Positions 17,753-25,849 of a stretch of DNA of 64,000 nucleotides are shown here, one piece after another (positions within the stretch are counted from its first letter, which is position 1; each line of letters starts with the position of its first letter). The stretch covers positions 62,001 to 126,000 of the forward strand of contig JBBCJB010000016.1 in the NCBI GenBank assembly GCA_037190485.1. Reading direction: 5' to 3'. Source of the DNA: Parapedobacter sp037190485. Its GTDB lineage: Bacteria > Bacteroidota > Bacteroidia > Sphingobacteriales > Sphingobacteriaceae. A model generated the notes under the pieces. That model was not told the DNA's origin and did not search any database. It worked only from the letters and a program-made list of their open reading frames with translations. The position numbers and the translations under genes are program-made.

Positions 17753-17774
17753 TTAACGCTCGGAATAGCGTTAA
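17753..17774 (+). promoter_or_regulatory. Palindrome just upstream of the GntR-type regulator
   Basis: TTAACGCT (17753-17760) and AGCGTTAA (17767-17774) are perfect inverse copies 6 bp apart, ending 6 bp before the regulator ATG. Size and position suit an autoregulatory operator, although a hairpin in the mRNA leader is also possible. Confidence 0.5.
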
Positions 17775-17780
17775 GAAAAC

Positions 17781-18812
17781 ATGAAAACAGTACCCGTGCT
17801 CGAACACATCCATATCAATGAATATGCGGCCACGCCCAAGTACCTGCAATTGGCCAATGCCGTTGTCGGTGCGCTTGAAGCCGGAAAAATCCAGAAGGGC
17901 GATATGTTGCCTTCCATCAACGAGTTGAGCTATGTACTGGAGATATCGCGCGATACGGCCGAAAAGGGCTACAAACACCTGAAGCAGTTGGGCGTGTTGG
18001 GTTCTGTTCCCGGCAAGGGATACTACATCACCAATGCCGATTTCCGACAGAAATTGCAAATCGTTTTGTTTTTCAATAAGCTGAGTTCGCATAAGAAAAT
18101 CGTGTACGATGCGTTCGTCCAAGCCATCGGCAGCGACGCGGCGGTAGATTTTTACATCTACAACAATGACCTGTCGCTTTTCAAGAAGCTGCTGCAAAAC
18201 CTGAGGCAGGAGTATACCCACTACGTGATCATCCCGCATTTCATCGAAGGGCGCGACAAGGCCGCAGACATCATCAATACCATCCCGAAAGAAAAGCTGG
18301 TGCTGCTGGATAAACTGGTGCCCGACGTGGATGGCGATTACGCCGCGGTTTACGAAGATTTCGAGAAAGACATTTACCAAGCCTTGGAACAGGCCCGCGA
18401 GCGATTGAGCAAGTACCACACCTTGAAACTCATCTTTCCCGACAAAAGCTATTTCCCGAAAGGAATCATCAAGGGGTTCTATCGGTTCTGCCAGCAGTAC
18501 GCTTTCAATCACTTGCTCGTGAGTGATATCTCGGAGGAGCCGATATCCGAAGGGGAGGCCTACATCAACCTGATGGAAGACGATTTGGTGAAGCTCCTGG
18601 ATCGCGTCATCTCCATGGAATTGGAAATCGGTAAGCACGTTGGCATCATTTCTTACAATGAAACGCCGTTGAAACAGTTCATCCTCAATGGCATCACGAC
18701 CATTTCGACCGATTTCAAACGGATGGGGGAGGTTGCCGCGCGAATGATCCTCGAAAACGACAAGCGCCATGAAGCCGTGCCGTTCTATTTGACGCTTCGA
18801 CCGTCGGTTTAA
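17781..18812 (+). CDS. GntR-family transcriptional regulator with LacI-type sugar-binding domain
   Basis: Residues about 15-85 form a GntR winged helix-turn-helix (QKGDMLPSINELSYVLEISRDTAEKGYKHL spans the recognition region in two parts). The rest of this 343-residue protein resembles a periplasmic-binding-protein effector domain as in LacI, ending with TTISTDFKRMGEVAARMI. This GntR-LacI hybrid layout is common in Bacteroidota, where relatives control fucose, rhamnose or arabinose genes. The neighbouring rhaM suggests a deoxysugar ligand. A palindrome lies directly upstream and a terminator hairpin directly downstream. Confidence 0.85.
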   Translation: MKTVPVLEHIHINEYAATPKYLQLANAVVGALEAGKIQKGDMLPSINELSYVLEISRDTAEKGYKHLKQLGVLGSVPGKGYYITNADFRQKLQIVLFFNKLSSHKKIVYDAFVQAIGSDAAVDFYIYNNDLSLFKKLLQNLRQEYTHYVIIPHFIEGRDKAADIINTIPKEKLVLLDKLVPDVDGDYAAVYEDFEKDIYQALEQARERLSKYHTLKLIFPDKSYFPKGIIKGFYRFCQQYAFNHLLVSDISEEPISEGEAYINLMEDDLVKLLDRVISMELEIGKHVGIISYNETPLKQFILNGITTISTDFKRMGEVAARMILENDKRHEAVPFYLTLRPSV

Positions 18813-18815
18813 GTT

Positions 18816-18847
18816 AGTCGTAAGACTAGCGTTGACTTACGACTTTT
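18816..18847. terminator. Bidirectional terminator between the GntR regulator and the DUF4136 gene
   Basis: AGTCGTAAG (18816-18824) and CTTACGACT (18836-18844) form a perfect 9-bp stem with an 11-nt loop, followed by TTTT. The stop of the convergent DUF4136 gene lies in the loop, so the hairpin overlaps its 3' end. Confidence 0.7.
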
Positions 18848-19425
18848 AACGGGAATTGCTCGATGACGCCCGTTACGATATCAGGCAGTTTGTTGATGGC
18901 CTTCTCGGGGTCTCTCACTTCGCCCGAACCACGCGCTTGCCAGACCACGGTGTTGGAACGCCTGTCTTTGGCTTCGATGATGATGTGCCCCGAGCGATAG
19001 CGTTCCTTGCCTACGGGCCGGTTCCAACCTCCGCCCCAGCCCATGCCACCCCAGCCCCAGCCTGGGCCCCACATCCAGGGGTTGTATCCCCACATGCCCA
19101 TACCCCACGGGCCGAAGGGAGCCCCGCCATAGATCGGCCGGCTCTTATTGTTCACGATGGCGATGTACCGGAACAATAAATCGGGGTTTTCCTTTGTGTA
19201 GGTCAACCCCCGGGCTTCCAATTCGCGATTGGCCGTCTCCAGGATATTGGCATTGGCGATGTCATTGTCGTAATACGATTTAGACAGCGAATCGACCGGT
19301 GGCAACCACCCGTAGGTACGGTATTGCGAAAAATCGGTGCTTTGTATTTTGGTGGTATGGTACCGGTATGACGAACAGGACGCCAATACGAGTAACGGGA
19401 CAATAAATGCGACTAACCTTTTCAT
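18826..19425 (-). CDS. DUF4136 domain lipoprotein
   Basis: A lipoprotein signal ending in LASCSS makes this 199-residue protein a likely outer- or inner-membrane lipoprotein. The DUF4136 fold is visible in the N-terminal part (DFSQYRTYGWLPP) and in the last third (SGHIIIEAKD, VVWQARGSG, VTGVIEQFP). Between them, residues about 118-140 are almost purely Gly, Trp, Met and Pro, a low-complexity insert of unknown role. AGGAG precedes the ATG. The biochemical function of DUF4136 is not known. Confidence 0.87.
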   Translation of the reverse strand: MKRLVAFIVPLLVLASCSSYRYHTTKIQSTDFSQYRTYGWLPPVDSLSKSYYDNDIANANILETANRELEARGLTYTKENPDLLFRYIAIVNNKSRPIYGGAPFGPWGMGMWGYNPWMWGPGWGWGGMGWGGGWNRPVGKERYRSGHIIIEAKDRRSNTVVWQARGSGEVRDPEKAINKLPDIVTGVIEQFPLKVVSQR

Positions 19426-19451
19426 GGCTACAATCTCCTAATCATTGCGTG

Positions 19452-19476
19452 TACCCAATTTAGACGAGATTGGGTA
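19452..19476. repeat. Inverted repeat upstream of the DUF4136 gene
   Basis: TACCCAAT (19452-19459) and ATTGGGTA (19469-19476) are perfect inverse copies 9 bp apart. The site lies between the 3' end of nadE and the start of the DUF4136 gene on the same strand. It may be an operator for the latter or a weak terminator for nadE; no T-tract follows. Confidence 0.4.
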
Positions 19477-19504
19477 GCGATGGTTTAACCGGTGATGCTA
19501 AAAT

Positions 19505-21148
19505 CTACAACGGATACCTGGCCACCAACGGCATGGACCTGCCCGCACCGAAGGCTTTGCTGCTCACCCGCAATATCGGCGGTGATTGGAAGCGCTTGAA
19601 CTCGGCACGATTCACGAGCCCCAGGATCCGGTTTACCACGGTCTCTTCAAAACCCAGCGCAACGATTTGCGCCGCACTCTTTTCATTTTCAATAAACTGG
19701 AACAGCACGGCATCAAGCAATTCGTATTCGGGCAGCGAATCGCTGTCTTTTTGTCCAGGCCGCAGTTCTGCGGATGGCGGCTTGATGATGGTGTGCCGCG
19801 GGATGATTTCCCGCTCCCGGTTGAGGTAGCCAGCCAGCTTGTATACCTGGGTTTTGTACACGTCGCCAATGACACCCAGCGCGCCTGCCATATCGCCGTA
19901 CAGCGTGCCGTAACCCACGGCGGCCTCGCTTTTGTTCGACGTGTTCAGCAGGATGTATCCTTGTTTGTTCGAAAACGCCATCAGGAGCGTACCGCGGATA
20001 CGCGCCTGGATGTTTTCTTCGGTCACATCAGCCGTCAAGCCTTTGAATGCCTGGGCCAGGCTTTGGTCGAACGCGCCTGCCATGGGCTGTATCGGAATCA
20101 ATTCATGGCGGCAGCCGGTATTCTTGACCAGGTCCATGGCGTCGGTGATGGAGTGGTCGCTGGAATAGACCGATGGCATCAATACAGCCAGGACATTTTC
20201 CGATCCAAGGGCCTCACAGGCAAGGGCCGCTACCACGGCCGAGTCTATTCCGCCCGACAGGCCGACCACGGCTTTCGAGAAACCCGACTTGCTGAAATAA
20301 TCGCGTATGCCCAATAGCAGGGCATCATGGATAAGCGGTGTGTCCAACGGGCGTGCGATGGCACCGGCCTCATGTAAGGGGATGACGGTGTTGTCCTGCC
20401 AATCGTAGCACCTGAAATCCTCCTCGAAGGAACCCATCATGTCCACGGTATCGCCCGAGGCGGACACCACGAGCGACCGGCCGTCGAAAATCAGGTCGGC
20501 ATGGGCACCCACCTGGTTTACGTACAGGAGTGGCACGCCGGTGTTCTTCGCGTGCGTGCGCAACACCTCCAGGCGCTCGCCCAGGTGGTTATAGGAAAAC
20601 GGTGATGCCGCGATATTGATGATGATCGCTGGGTGTTGATCGGCCAATACCTCCATCGGGTTCCTGCGATAGAGTTTCGGGCTGGCGATGTTCCAGAGGT
20701 CTTCGCAGATGGTCAGTGCGATTCGCCTGCCTTTGTAGTCGATGCAGCCGAAATCCTGGGCTGGCTGGAAATACCGGTATTCGTCGAACACATCGTAATC
20801 CGGGAGCAGTCCTTTCTGCACCACGTGGGTTACCTGGCCATCGGCGATAAACAAGGCCGCGTTGTGGAGCGGCTTGCCCTTGCCGGATGTGTTGCGTACC
20901 GGGGCGCCGATGATGCACGCGATTCCCGTACAGTGGCCGGCAATTTCGGCGATGGCGGTTTCGCACCGATGCAGGTATGCCGGAGAACGCAGCAGGTCTT
21001 TGGCGGGATAACCGCCGATCGCCAATTCAGCGAACACCACGAGTTCGGCGCCTTGGCTTTTCGCCCTGTCGATGGCCTGTATGATCGCTTTCGAATCGGC
21101 GTCAAATGCGCCGATGTGGTAATTGAGCTGTGCTAGCGCGATGATCAT
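19505..21148 (-). CDS. nadE: Glutamine-dependent NAD+ synthetase
   Basis: This 547-residue, two-domain enzyme makes NAD+ from deamido-NAD+ and glutamine. The N-terminal nitrilase-type glutaminase domain has the triad E41 (FAELAIGGYP), K112 (VQKGLLPDYD) and C148 (LTICEDLW). The C-terminal synthetase domain carries the ATP pyrophosphatase loop SGGIDS at 298-303. Length is normal for the glutamine-using form. Its ATG overlaps the stop of the PorT-like gene by one base, so the two are probably coupled. nadE next to gldB is a recurring Bacteroidota arrangement. Confidence 0.96.
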   Translation of the reverse strand: MIIALAQLNYHIGAFDADSKAIIQAIDRAKSQGAELVVFAELAIGGYPAKDLLRSPAYLHRCETAIAEIAGHCTGIACIIGAPVRNTSGKGKPLHNAALFIADGQVTHVVQKGLLPDYDVFDEYRYFQPAQDFGCIDYKGRRIALTICEDLWNIASPKLYRRNPMEVLADQHPAIIINIAASPFSYNHLGERLEVLRTHAKNTGVPLLYVNQVGAHADLIFDGRSLVVSASGDTVDMMGSFEEDFRCYDWQDNTVIPLHEAGAIARPLDTPLIHDALLLGIRDYFSKSGFSKAVVGLSGGIDSAVVAALACEALGSENVLAVLMPSVYSSDHSITDAMDLVKNTGCRHELIPIQPMAGAFDQSLAQAFKGLTADVTEENIQARIRGTLLMAFSNKQGYILLNTSNKSEAAVGYGTLYGDMAGALGVIGDVYKTQVYKLAGYLNREREIIPRHTIIKPPSAELRPGQKDSDSLPEYELLDAVLFQFIENEKSAAQIVALGFEETVVNRILGLVNRAEFKRFQSPPILRVSSKAFGAGRSMPLVARYPL

Positions 21149-21819
21149 CAGAAAAAGATTCCGAAGTTAAAGGCTACGTAAGAATTGCGGGGCTCGCCGT
21201 CTTTGATGGCGCGCGTGAACCCGTTGTTGAAGCTCAATCCGGTCATCATGACCAGGTTGTGGTCAAGCTGCCACTCCACGCCGCCACCGATTTGCAGGGC
21301 CAACCTGAACAGGTCGGCATCGCTGCCCATCGATGAAAATGACGAAGCACCCAACGACTTTTCCTTGGCATTGACCTTGATACCCCCCGTGAAGCCGAAT
21401 TGCCCGTAGTAACTCCGAAAATAGCGCATCGTGCTTTTCAATTTGAGTGAGATGGGTATCTCGGCATACTGTAGCCGGTAGTTGTAAATGGGTTCCGTAC
21501 CCGGCAGCACGTTTATCCTCGGGTCGGCGAATTCCGTTTTCGTATTCAACGTATTGATGAGCAGACCGGTCGAGAAATAGTAATTCTCCGTGAAAGCGAA
21601 ATCGGCCAGTAACCCGTAGGCGTAGCCGAATTTGGGGCTGTTGCCATAGCCGTCAAGGTCGCCGTGGCGCATCCAACCCATATTTGGGGCAAACGTGATG
21701 CCGAAGCTCATCGGTTTGTATTGATATACCGAACTATTATAATCCTGCGCGTTTGCGCGAAGGCCGGCTGTGATCGATAAGGATGTCAATAGGGATAATA
21801 TGATGGCGTTATTTCGCAT
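21148..21819 (-). CDS. PorT-family outer-membrane beta-barrel protein
   Basis: After a Sec signal ending near RANAQ, the 223-residue product alternates hydrophobic and polar residues as in a small outer-membrane barrel. It closes with YVAFNFGIFF, whose terminal Phe suits BAM insertion. The motifs FGITFAPNMGWM and YAEIPISLKLK are typical of the PorT-like outer_membrane beta-barrel family. PorT itself is needed for type 9 secretion in Porphyromonas; this homologue next to nadE and gldB might share that role, but family resemblance is loose. The ATG at 21819 was chosen over an upstream codon because it starts the signal peptide. Confidence 0.8.
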   Translation of the reverse strand: MRNNAIILSLLTSLSITAGLRANAQDYNSSVYQYKPMSFGITFAPNMGWMRHGDLDGYGNSPKFGYAYGLLADFAFTENYYFSTGLLINTLNTKTEFADPRINVLPGTEPIYNYRLQYAEIPISLKLKSTMRYFRSYYGQFGFTGGIKVNAKEKSLGASSFSSMGSDADLFRLALQIGGGVEWQLDHNLVMMTGLSFNNGFTRAIKDGEPRNSYVAFNFGIFF

Positions 21820-21830
21820 AGGATCTGGAA

Positions 21831-21838
21831 TATCTTTG
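21831..21838 (+). promoter_or_regulatory. -7 promoter element for gldB
   Basis: TATCTTTG matches TAnnTTTG and lies 36 bp before the gldB ATG. No convincing -33 TTTG was found at the right distance. Confidence 0.5.
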
Positions 21839-21874
21839 TAAATCACTAACTTCGTTGCCGGCTAACGAACAAAA

Positions 21875-22909
21875 ATGATGCTCAAAAACCACAAGGCGCA
21901 AATTTATTGCTTTTTTTTGATTCTGGTGCTGTTTTCCTGCAACCGTCGGGCGCGTATCGACGTCAGTCACATCGACGTCGACATTGCCATCGAGCGCTTC
22001 GACAAAGCACTCGATAGCCTGTCGGCGGATAACATCCTGCAAAAGAACCAAGCATGGCTTAAGCAATACGGCTATTTCTATGCAGACTATATGCAACACA
22101 TGTTGGAAGCAGGCAATCCATTGGACAGCCTCCGGATCGCTTCGGTATTGACTGATGTCGTGGCATCGCCGGATTTCAAGGCCCTGAAGGCCGACGTCTA
22201 TCGCGTCTATCCCGATCTGGCCCGGCAAGAGGCGGGGCTGACCGACGCGTTCCGGCACCTCAAGTATTATTTTCCGCATATCGGTATCCCGCGTTTCATC
22301 GCCTTTTTTTCTGGTTTTGCCGTGCAGACGCCCATCGGCGAAGGGTATGTGGGTATCGGGCTCGACATGTTCCTTGGGGCAGACTCGCGGTTCTATCCGG
22401 CATTGCGTGAAAGCATTCCCTTTTACCTGTCCCGTCGGTTCACGCCTGAAAACATCGTGCCGCGGGTCGTGGAAAGCTACATCCGAGAAGAGCTCTATCG
22501 ACAGGATGAGCTGGATGTGACACTCTTGCAGCATATGGTGTACCACGGCAAGGTGCTTTACATCATGGATCAAGTGATGCCAACGGTCGCGGACAGCCTG
22601 AAGATAGGCTATACGAGCCAGCAATGGACGTGGGCCGAGCGTTTCGAGCGCGACGTATGGGCGTGGCTCCTGCAAGAAAACCTGCTCTATGAAGCCGATT
22701 ACAACCGCATCCAGAAATACCTTGGCGAGGCACCGTTTACGCCCGAGTTGGGTGACAACAACGAATCGGCGCCCAAGCTGGGGCAATTGATCGGGTGGAA
22801 GATCGTCAATCGCTATATGCAACGGCATCCGGAAATGGCACTGCCCGCCCTGCTGGAGATTACCGATGCCCAAGTGATCTTGGACGGCGCGAAGTATCGG
22901 GGCACCTAA
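21875..22909 (+). CDS. gldB: Gliding motility lipoprotein GldB
   Basis: This 344-residue lipoprotein (lipobox LVLFSCNR) is homologous to GldB, required for gliding and type 9 secretion in Flavobacterium. Family hallmarks include IDVDIAIERFDKAL after the acylated cysteine, YYFPHIGIPRFIAFFSGF, GYVGIGLDMFLG, and the closing IGWKIVNRYM. Length fits the family (about 320-340). It is divergent from the PorT-like gene and nadE, which is a known conserved neighbourhood. The biochemical role of GldB is not established. Two adjacent ATGs (21875, 21878) can both serve. Confidence 0.92.
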   Translation: MMLKNHKAQIYCFFLILVLFSCNRRARIDVSHIDVDIAIERFDKALDSLSADNILQKNQAWLKQYGYFYADYMQHMLEAGNPLDSLRIASVLTDVVASPDFKALKADVYRVYPDLARQEAGLTDAFRHLKYYFPHIGIPRFIAFFSGFAVQTPIGEGYVGIGLDMFLGADSRFYPALRESIPFYLSRRFTPENIVPRVVESYIREELYRQDELDVTLLQHMVYHGKVLYIMDQVMPTVADSLKIGYTSQQWTWAERFERDVWAWLLQENLLYEADYNRIQKYLGEAPFTPELGDNNESAPKLGQLIGWKIVNRYMQRHPEMALPALLEITDAQVILDGAKYRGT

Positions 22910-22915
22910 GAAAAA

Positions 22916-22939
22916 AGCCGCACCTCGGTAGGTACGGCT
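22916..22939. terminator. Terminator between gldB and the FKBP gene
   Basis: AGCCGCACCT and AGGTACGGCT form a 10-bp stem with one C/A mismatch around CGGT. A six-A run precedes it, which is a T-run for the convergent minus-strand gene, so it probably works best for that gene. Confidence 0.7.
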
Positions 22940-22967
22940 CATATCGTGTCACTTCGAAAAGCGATAG

Positions 22968-23894
22968 TTACTCGTTCTTGACCGTAACCTCATAGTCCAA
23001 CGAGAAAAACTGCGGTATGCTATACGTTTGGGTTCTGGTATCGAAAGAACCGCCTACACCGTAGGCAACCGGGCTAGGCAGGAAAAACCGGATCTTGCCG
23101 CCTTTCTTGACTTTGGTGACCATATCCTGGAAGCCCAGGATGTTATTGGATAGCCTACTCTCATACGAATCGTTCGTTTGGAGGACGCCGCCGGCCGGAT
23201 TTTTCAATATATACGAAACGGTAACGGTAGAATCTACCGTGATGGGGTCTCCCGTGCCCGGCTCGAGGATTTTGAAATACACATTGTCTGCCGTCTTTTC
23301 GAACTCATCGATAGCCAAGCCAGCCTTGCCGATCATGTTGCGGATAACCCCGTCTTCATAATCCGTGAAATTATCGTGTACGGTCACCACGTAGTCCAAT
23401 GACGCATTGGGTGGAATGCCTTGTGCCGGTACGCCTTTTCGGCCGTACATCAGTCGAGAGGGCACGATGATGCGAACCTTGCCGTTTGTCTTTTTCAGGA
23501 TTTCACGGATCACTTCCTTGAAATCGCCCGTGCGTTCCACGGTTGGGGTGCCGGCCGCCGCGTTGCCGAACGGGAAATAGCCGAAGAATTCGGCGTAGCG
23601 GTTGTTACCATTCAGCGTATCGCTCGCCGAATATTTTCCATCGAGGCTTTTTACCGTATAGACGACTGGAACACTTTTCCGGTAATCGATCGGGCTGCCG
23701 GTTCCTTCCTCCAGTAGTTGATAAAACAAGTCGGTTTGCTTGTATTGCTGTACCGTCAGGTTGTTCTGCTGGATGTATTCGAGGATATTCTTGTTGTCAA
23801 GCTCCTCGAAGGAGTAGTATTCTTGATCCTTGCAACCTGCGACGAACCCAATGGCTAACGCGAAGGGGACAATACGGGAAATCGATTTGGTCAT
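22968..23894 (-). CDS. FKBP-type peptidyl-prolyl isomerase lipoprotein with two FKBP-like domains
   Basis: The lipobox FVAGCKD marks an envelope lipoprotein. The 308 residues hold two FKBP-like repeats. The first (about 60-175) ends in PSRLMYGRKGVPAQGIPPNASLDYVV, seen here in two parts around GKVRIIVPS. The second (about 200-305) ends in FFLPSPVAYGVGG and FFSLDYEVTV. FKBP lipoproteins help outer-membrane and secreted proteins fold; GldI of Flavobacterium is of this type. The gene starts 27 bp after the next FKBP gene on the same strand, so the two form an operon convergent with gldB. The ATG at 23894 was preferred to the TTG at 23897. Confidence 0.85.
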   Translation of the reverse strand: MTKSISRIVPFALAIGFVAGCKDQEYYSFEELDNKNILEYIQQNNLTVQQYKQTDLFYQLLEEGTGSPIDYRKSVPVVYTVKSLDGKYSASDTLNGNNRYAEFFGYFPFGNAAAGTPTVERTGDFKEVIREILKKTNGKVRIIVPSRLMYGRKGVPAQGIPPNASLDYVVTVHDNFTDYEDGVIRNMIGKAGLAIDEFEKTADNVYFKILEPGTGDPITVDSTVTVSYILKNPAGGVLQTNDSYESRLSNNILGFQDMVTKVKKGGKIRFFLPSPVAYGVGGSFDTRTQTYSIPQFFSLDYEVTVKNE

Positions 23895-23921
23895 CAATTG
23901 CTGCTATGCCGTTGGAGTAAA

Positions 23922-24488
23922 TTAATTGCTTGTTGAGGGGGGCTGAATATCAAGTACCTCGATTTCGAAATCAAGTGGTGAGTTCGCGGGGATGGAACCG
24001 TTCGTTGCGTTTCCATAGGCCCACATCGACGGGGTAATGATCCTAATCTTGGCGCCTTTCTGAAGGCCTTGGCTCGTGAGGCCATTCACTTCTTCCCCGC
24101 CGATTGTCTTGGGCAGGAACGCGATGTGCCAAGCCGATATCGTGGATCCCAAGGTCGTCGACCAGCCGGCATCGGTCTGGTTTTCGTCAAACTTGGTGCC
24201 ATTGAGTAACCATCCGCTGTACTTTACCTTGATCCTTGGATTTTCGATCTGGTCGTTCACGATTTTATATTCGTATGAGCCAGCTTCTCCGGAAGCGATG
24301 ATCTGATACCAGATGTTGGAGTTTGCATCTAGCGTGGCTGCTGGGTATTTGGCCTCCACGTATTCCCTTATGATGGGTTTTTCGAGTTCTAATTGGGCAG
24401 CGGGGTCAAATGGGTCGCCGTCCTTGATACATCCAGACAGCCCCAAGGTCATCGCAAAACCCAACACCAATACATTTATCTTTTTCAT
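23922..24488 (-). CDS. FKBP-type peptidyl-prolyl isomerase lipoprotein
   Basis: This 188-residue lipoprotein (lipobox GLSGCIKDG) has one FKBP domain at about residues 65-180. The domain shows KVKYSGWLLNGTKFDEN, then a GWSTTLG segment where many FKBPs have a hydrophobic pocket strand, and closes with GSIPANSPLDFEIEVLDI. It likely catalyses or chaperones proline isomerisation in the periplasm. The ATG at 24488 starts the signal peptide; a TAACTTTG promoter element lies at 24516-24523. It is the upstream gene of a two-FKBP operon. Confidence 0.87.
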   Translation of the reverse strand: MKKINVLVLGFAMTLGLSGCIKDGDPFDPAAQLELEKPIIREYVEAKYPAATLDANSNIWYQIIASGEAGSYEYKIVNDQIENPRIKVKYSGWLLNGTKFDENQTDAGWSTTLGSTISAWHIAFLPKTIGGEEVNGLTSQGLQKGAKIRIITPSMWAYGNATNGSIPANSPLDFEIEVLDIQPPSTSN

Positions 24489-24515
24489 GCTACTACAATT
24501 CAACCTTGCAAGCGA

Positions 24516-24523
24516 CAAAGTTA
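24516..24523 (-). promoter_or_regulatory. -7 promoter element for the FKBP operon
   Basis: Minus-strand TAACTTTG matches TAnnTTTG, 27 bp before the ATG at 24488. No clear -33 element. Confidence 0.45.
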
Positions 24524-24675
24524 TTCAAATAATCCGATTAATTAATCCCTTAACACAATTTAACAAAACAAGGGGGCAAAGGTTTGTCTCGTTGCTGCGC
24601 AATCGACACACCGTCCCATAGCCTCGTCCTAGCTAGACGGAGCAAGGGCGTCGAGCGCTACAGCAAGGCCTTAAA

Positions 24676-25242
24676 TCACTTTCTTTTGGCGCCAAAAACC
24701 TGGACCCAGTACTTGCCGTCGTGTGCGATGGCCATCTCGGCGTACGACTCGCGCATGATGTTTGCGCAATGACTTGGGCTGTCAAGCCACTTGCGAACCG
24801 CCGCCGCGACATCGAAATTGCCAAAGGCGATATTTTCGCCGTAAGCAAGCAAATCGGTGGCTGTCGTGGCGTAACCGCTGGCGGTAAGGCGATGATAGAC
24901 ATTCTCTCCCGCCGGGCTGGTGTGGCTGAAGTATCCTTTCGCATGCATGTCCTTGGCGTGCGCCAGCGCAGTGGCGTACAATTTGGCGTTCCAGGTCACT
25001 TTTGTGGTGCCCGGCATGGTCTGCACACCGCATTGGCATCCCTTTTCCCGCCAGGCATTCACTTCTGCCAATGCCAGGACAATGGATGAATCGGTTTCGA
25101 TGGGGGGCGGTTGTTCGGTCGGTTCGATCACTGTTTTCGGTTGTTCGGTCGTGCTTGGATCCACCAATTCATTGCTGTTGGGCTCGCAAGCTGCCAGCCA
25201 AGCGAACGCGCATAAAACCGTTGGAACCAAGTATTTTAACAT
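24676..25242 (-). CDS. CAP-domain (SCP/PR1-like) lipoprotein
   Basis: The lipobox LAACEPN is followed by a 35-residue Thr/Pro/Glu-rich linker and a CAP domain at about residues 55-185. Diagnostic pieces are ALAHAKDMHAKGYFSHTSPAGEN (read in two parts around the catalytic-like His), YGENIAFG, WLDSPSHCANIM and YWVQVFGA. Two cysteines in GCQCG lie near the domain start. Bacterial CAP proteins of this size are found on the cell surface; their activity is mostly unknown. It is a single-gene unit. Confidence 0.88.
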   Translation of the reverse strand: MLKYLVPTVLCAFAWLAACEPNSNELVDPSTTEQPKTVIEPTEQPPPIETDSSIVLALAEVNAWREKGCQCGVQTMPGTTKVTWNAKLYATALAHAKDMHAKGYFSHTSPAGENVYHRLTASGYATTATDLLAYGENIAFGNFDVAAAVRKWLDSPSHCANIMRESYAEMAIAHDGKYWVQVFGAKRK

Positions 25243-25328
25243 AGGTAGATGTTAAATTTCTTGCAATTAAGGAAACTTTTTGCACTCTTCCAAATAATTT
25301 TTATCGATTTTTGACGTTTGGCTTCAAA

Positions 25329-25838
25329 TTATTGCTTTTCAGTTGTTTTGGCGAGGATGTCCGCCAATGTTTGGAGCGCTTCCGGTCCAAGTACGCCGGG
25401 GTATTGAAGTAATAACTCGAATTTTTCGCTGATAAGCACCCAGGTCGGGAAAGCTAGCCTGTTGCCCACGGTACCCAATGCTTGCGCCAGTTGGTGGGTG
25501 CCGGTAGCGGTACCCGTAGCCTCGAAATGGTATGTCCTGCCGTTTAACGTAACCGGTTCTTTCGATTCGGCATCGAGCTCCGAAAAATGGAAATGTGCAG
25601 CGGCTTCCGTAAAATGGCTGTTTTTCTTCAATTGCGCTTTTTGCATCGCGCAATAGGTGCACCAATCGGTGGATATCAAGATCAGCGCGGGTTTGGGGTA
25701 AAGGCGCATGCTATCCGCCAATTCATGTATCGGGATCGGCCTTACCTGCGCCGCAGTCGGGGCAATCCCCGAAATGGACAGGACAAGGGCCATACCGACG
25801 AGTTGGAAGGATATAGACATGCGCCTGATGGATTTCAT
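25329..25838 (-). CDS. Periplasmic thioredoxin-like protein
   Basis: After a Sec signal ending near PTAAQ, this 169-residue protein shows a thioredoxin fold with active site DWCTYC near residue 65 and the cis-Pro strand AFPTWVLI. It should handle disulfides or metal-bound thiols in the periplasm. It starts 11 bp after a TonB-dependent receptor that itself has a CxxC pair in its plug region, so a role in that transport system is likely. The frame is open upstream, but only the ATG at 25838 gives a signal peptide. Confidence 0.85.
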   Translation of the reverse strand: MKSIRRMSISFQLVGMALVLSISGIAPTAAQVRPIPIHELADSMRLYPKPALILISTDWCTYCAMQKAQLKKNSHFTEAAAHFHFSELDAESKEPVTLNGRTYHFEATGTATGTHQLAQALGTVGNRLAFPTWVLISEKFELLLQYPGVLGPEALQTLADILAKTTEKQ

Positions 25839-25849
25839 GATAACGATCG

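Noticed and set aside
21809..22942. Open frame of 377 codons antisense to gldB
   Set aside because: gldB has a lipobox, family motifs and a promoter; the antisense frame has none of these.
24540..24675. Possible RNA gene or repeat downstream of the CAP-domain gene
   Set aside because: There is an imperfect dyad around CTAGCTAG near 24630, but it does not fold into a tRNA or known RNA and has several mismatches.
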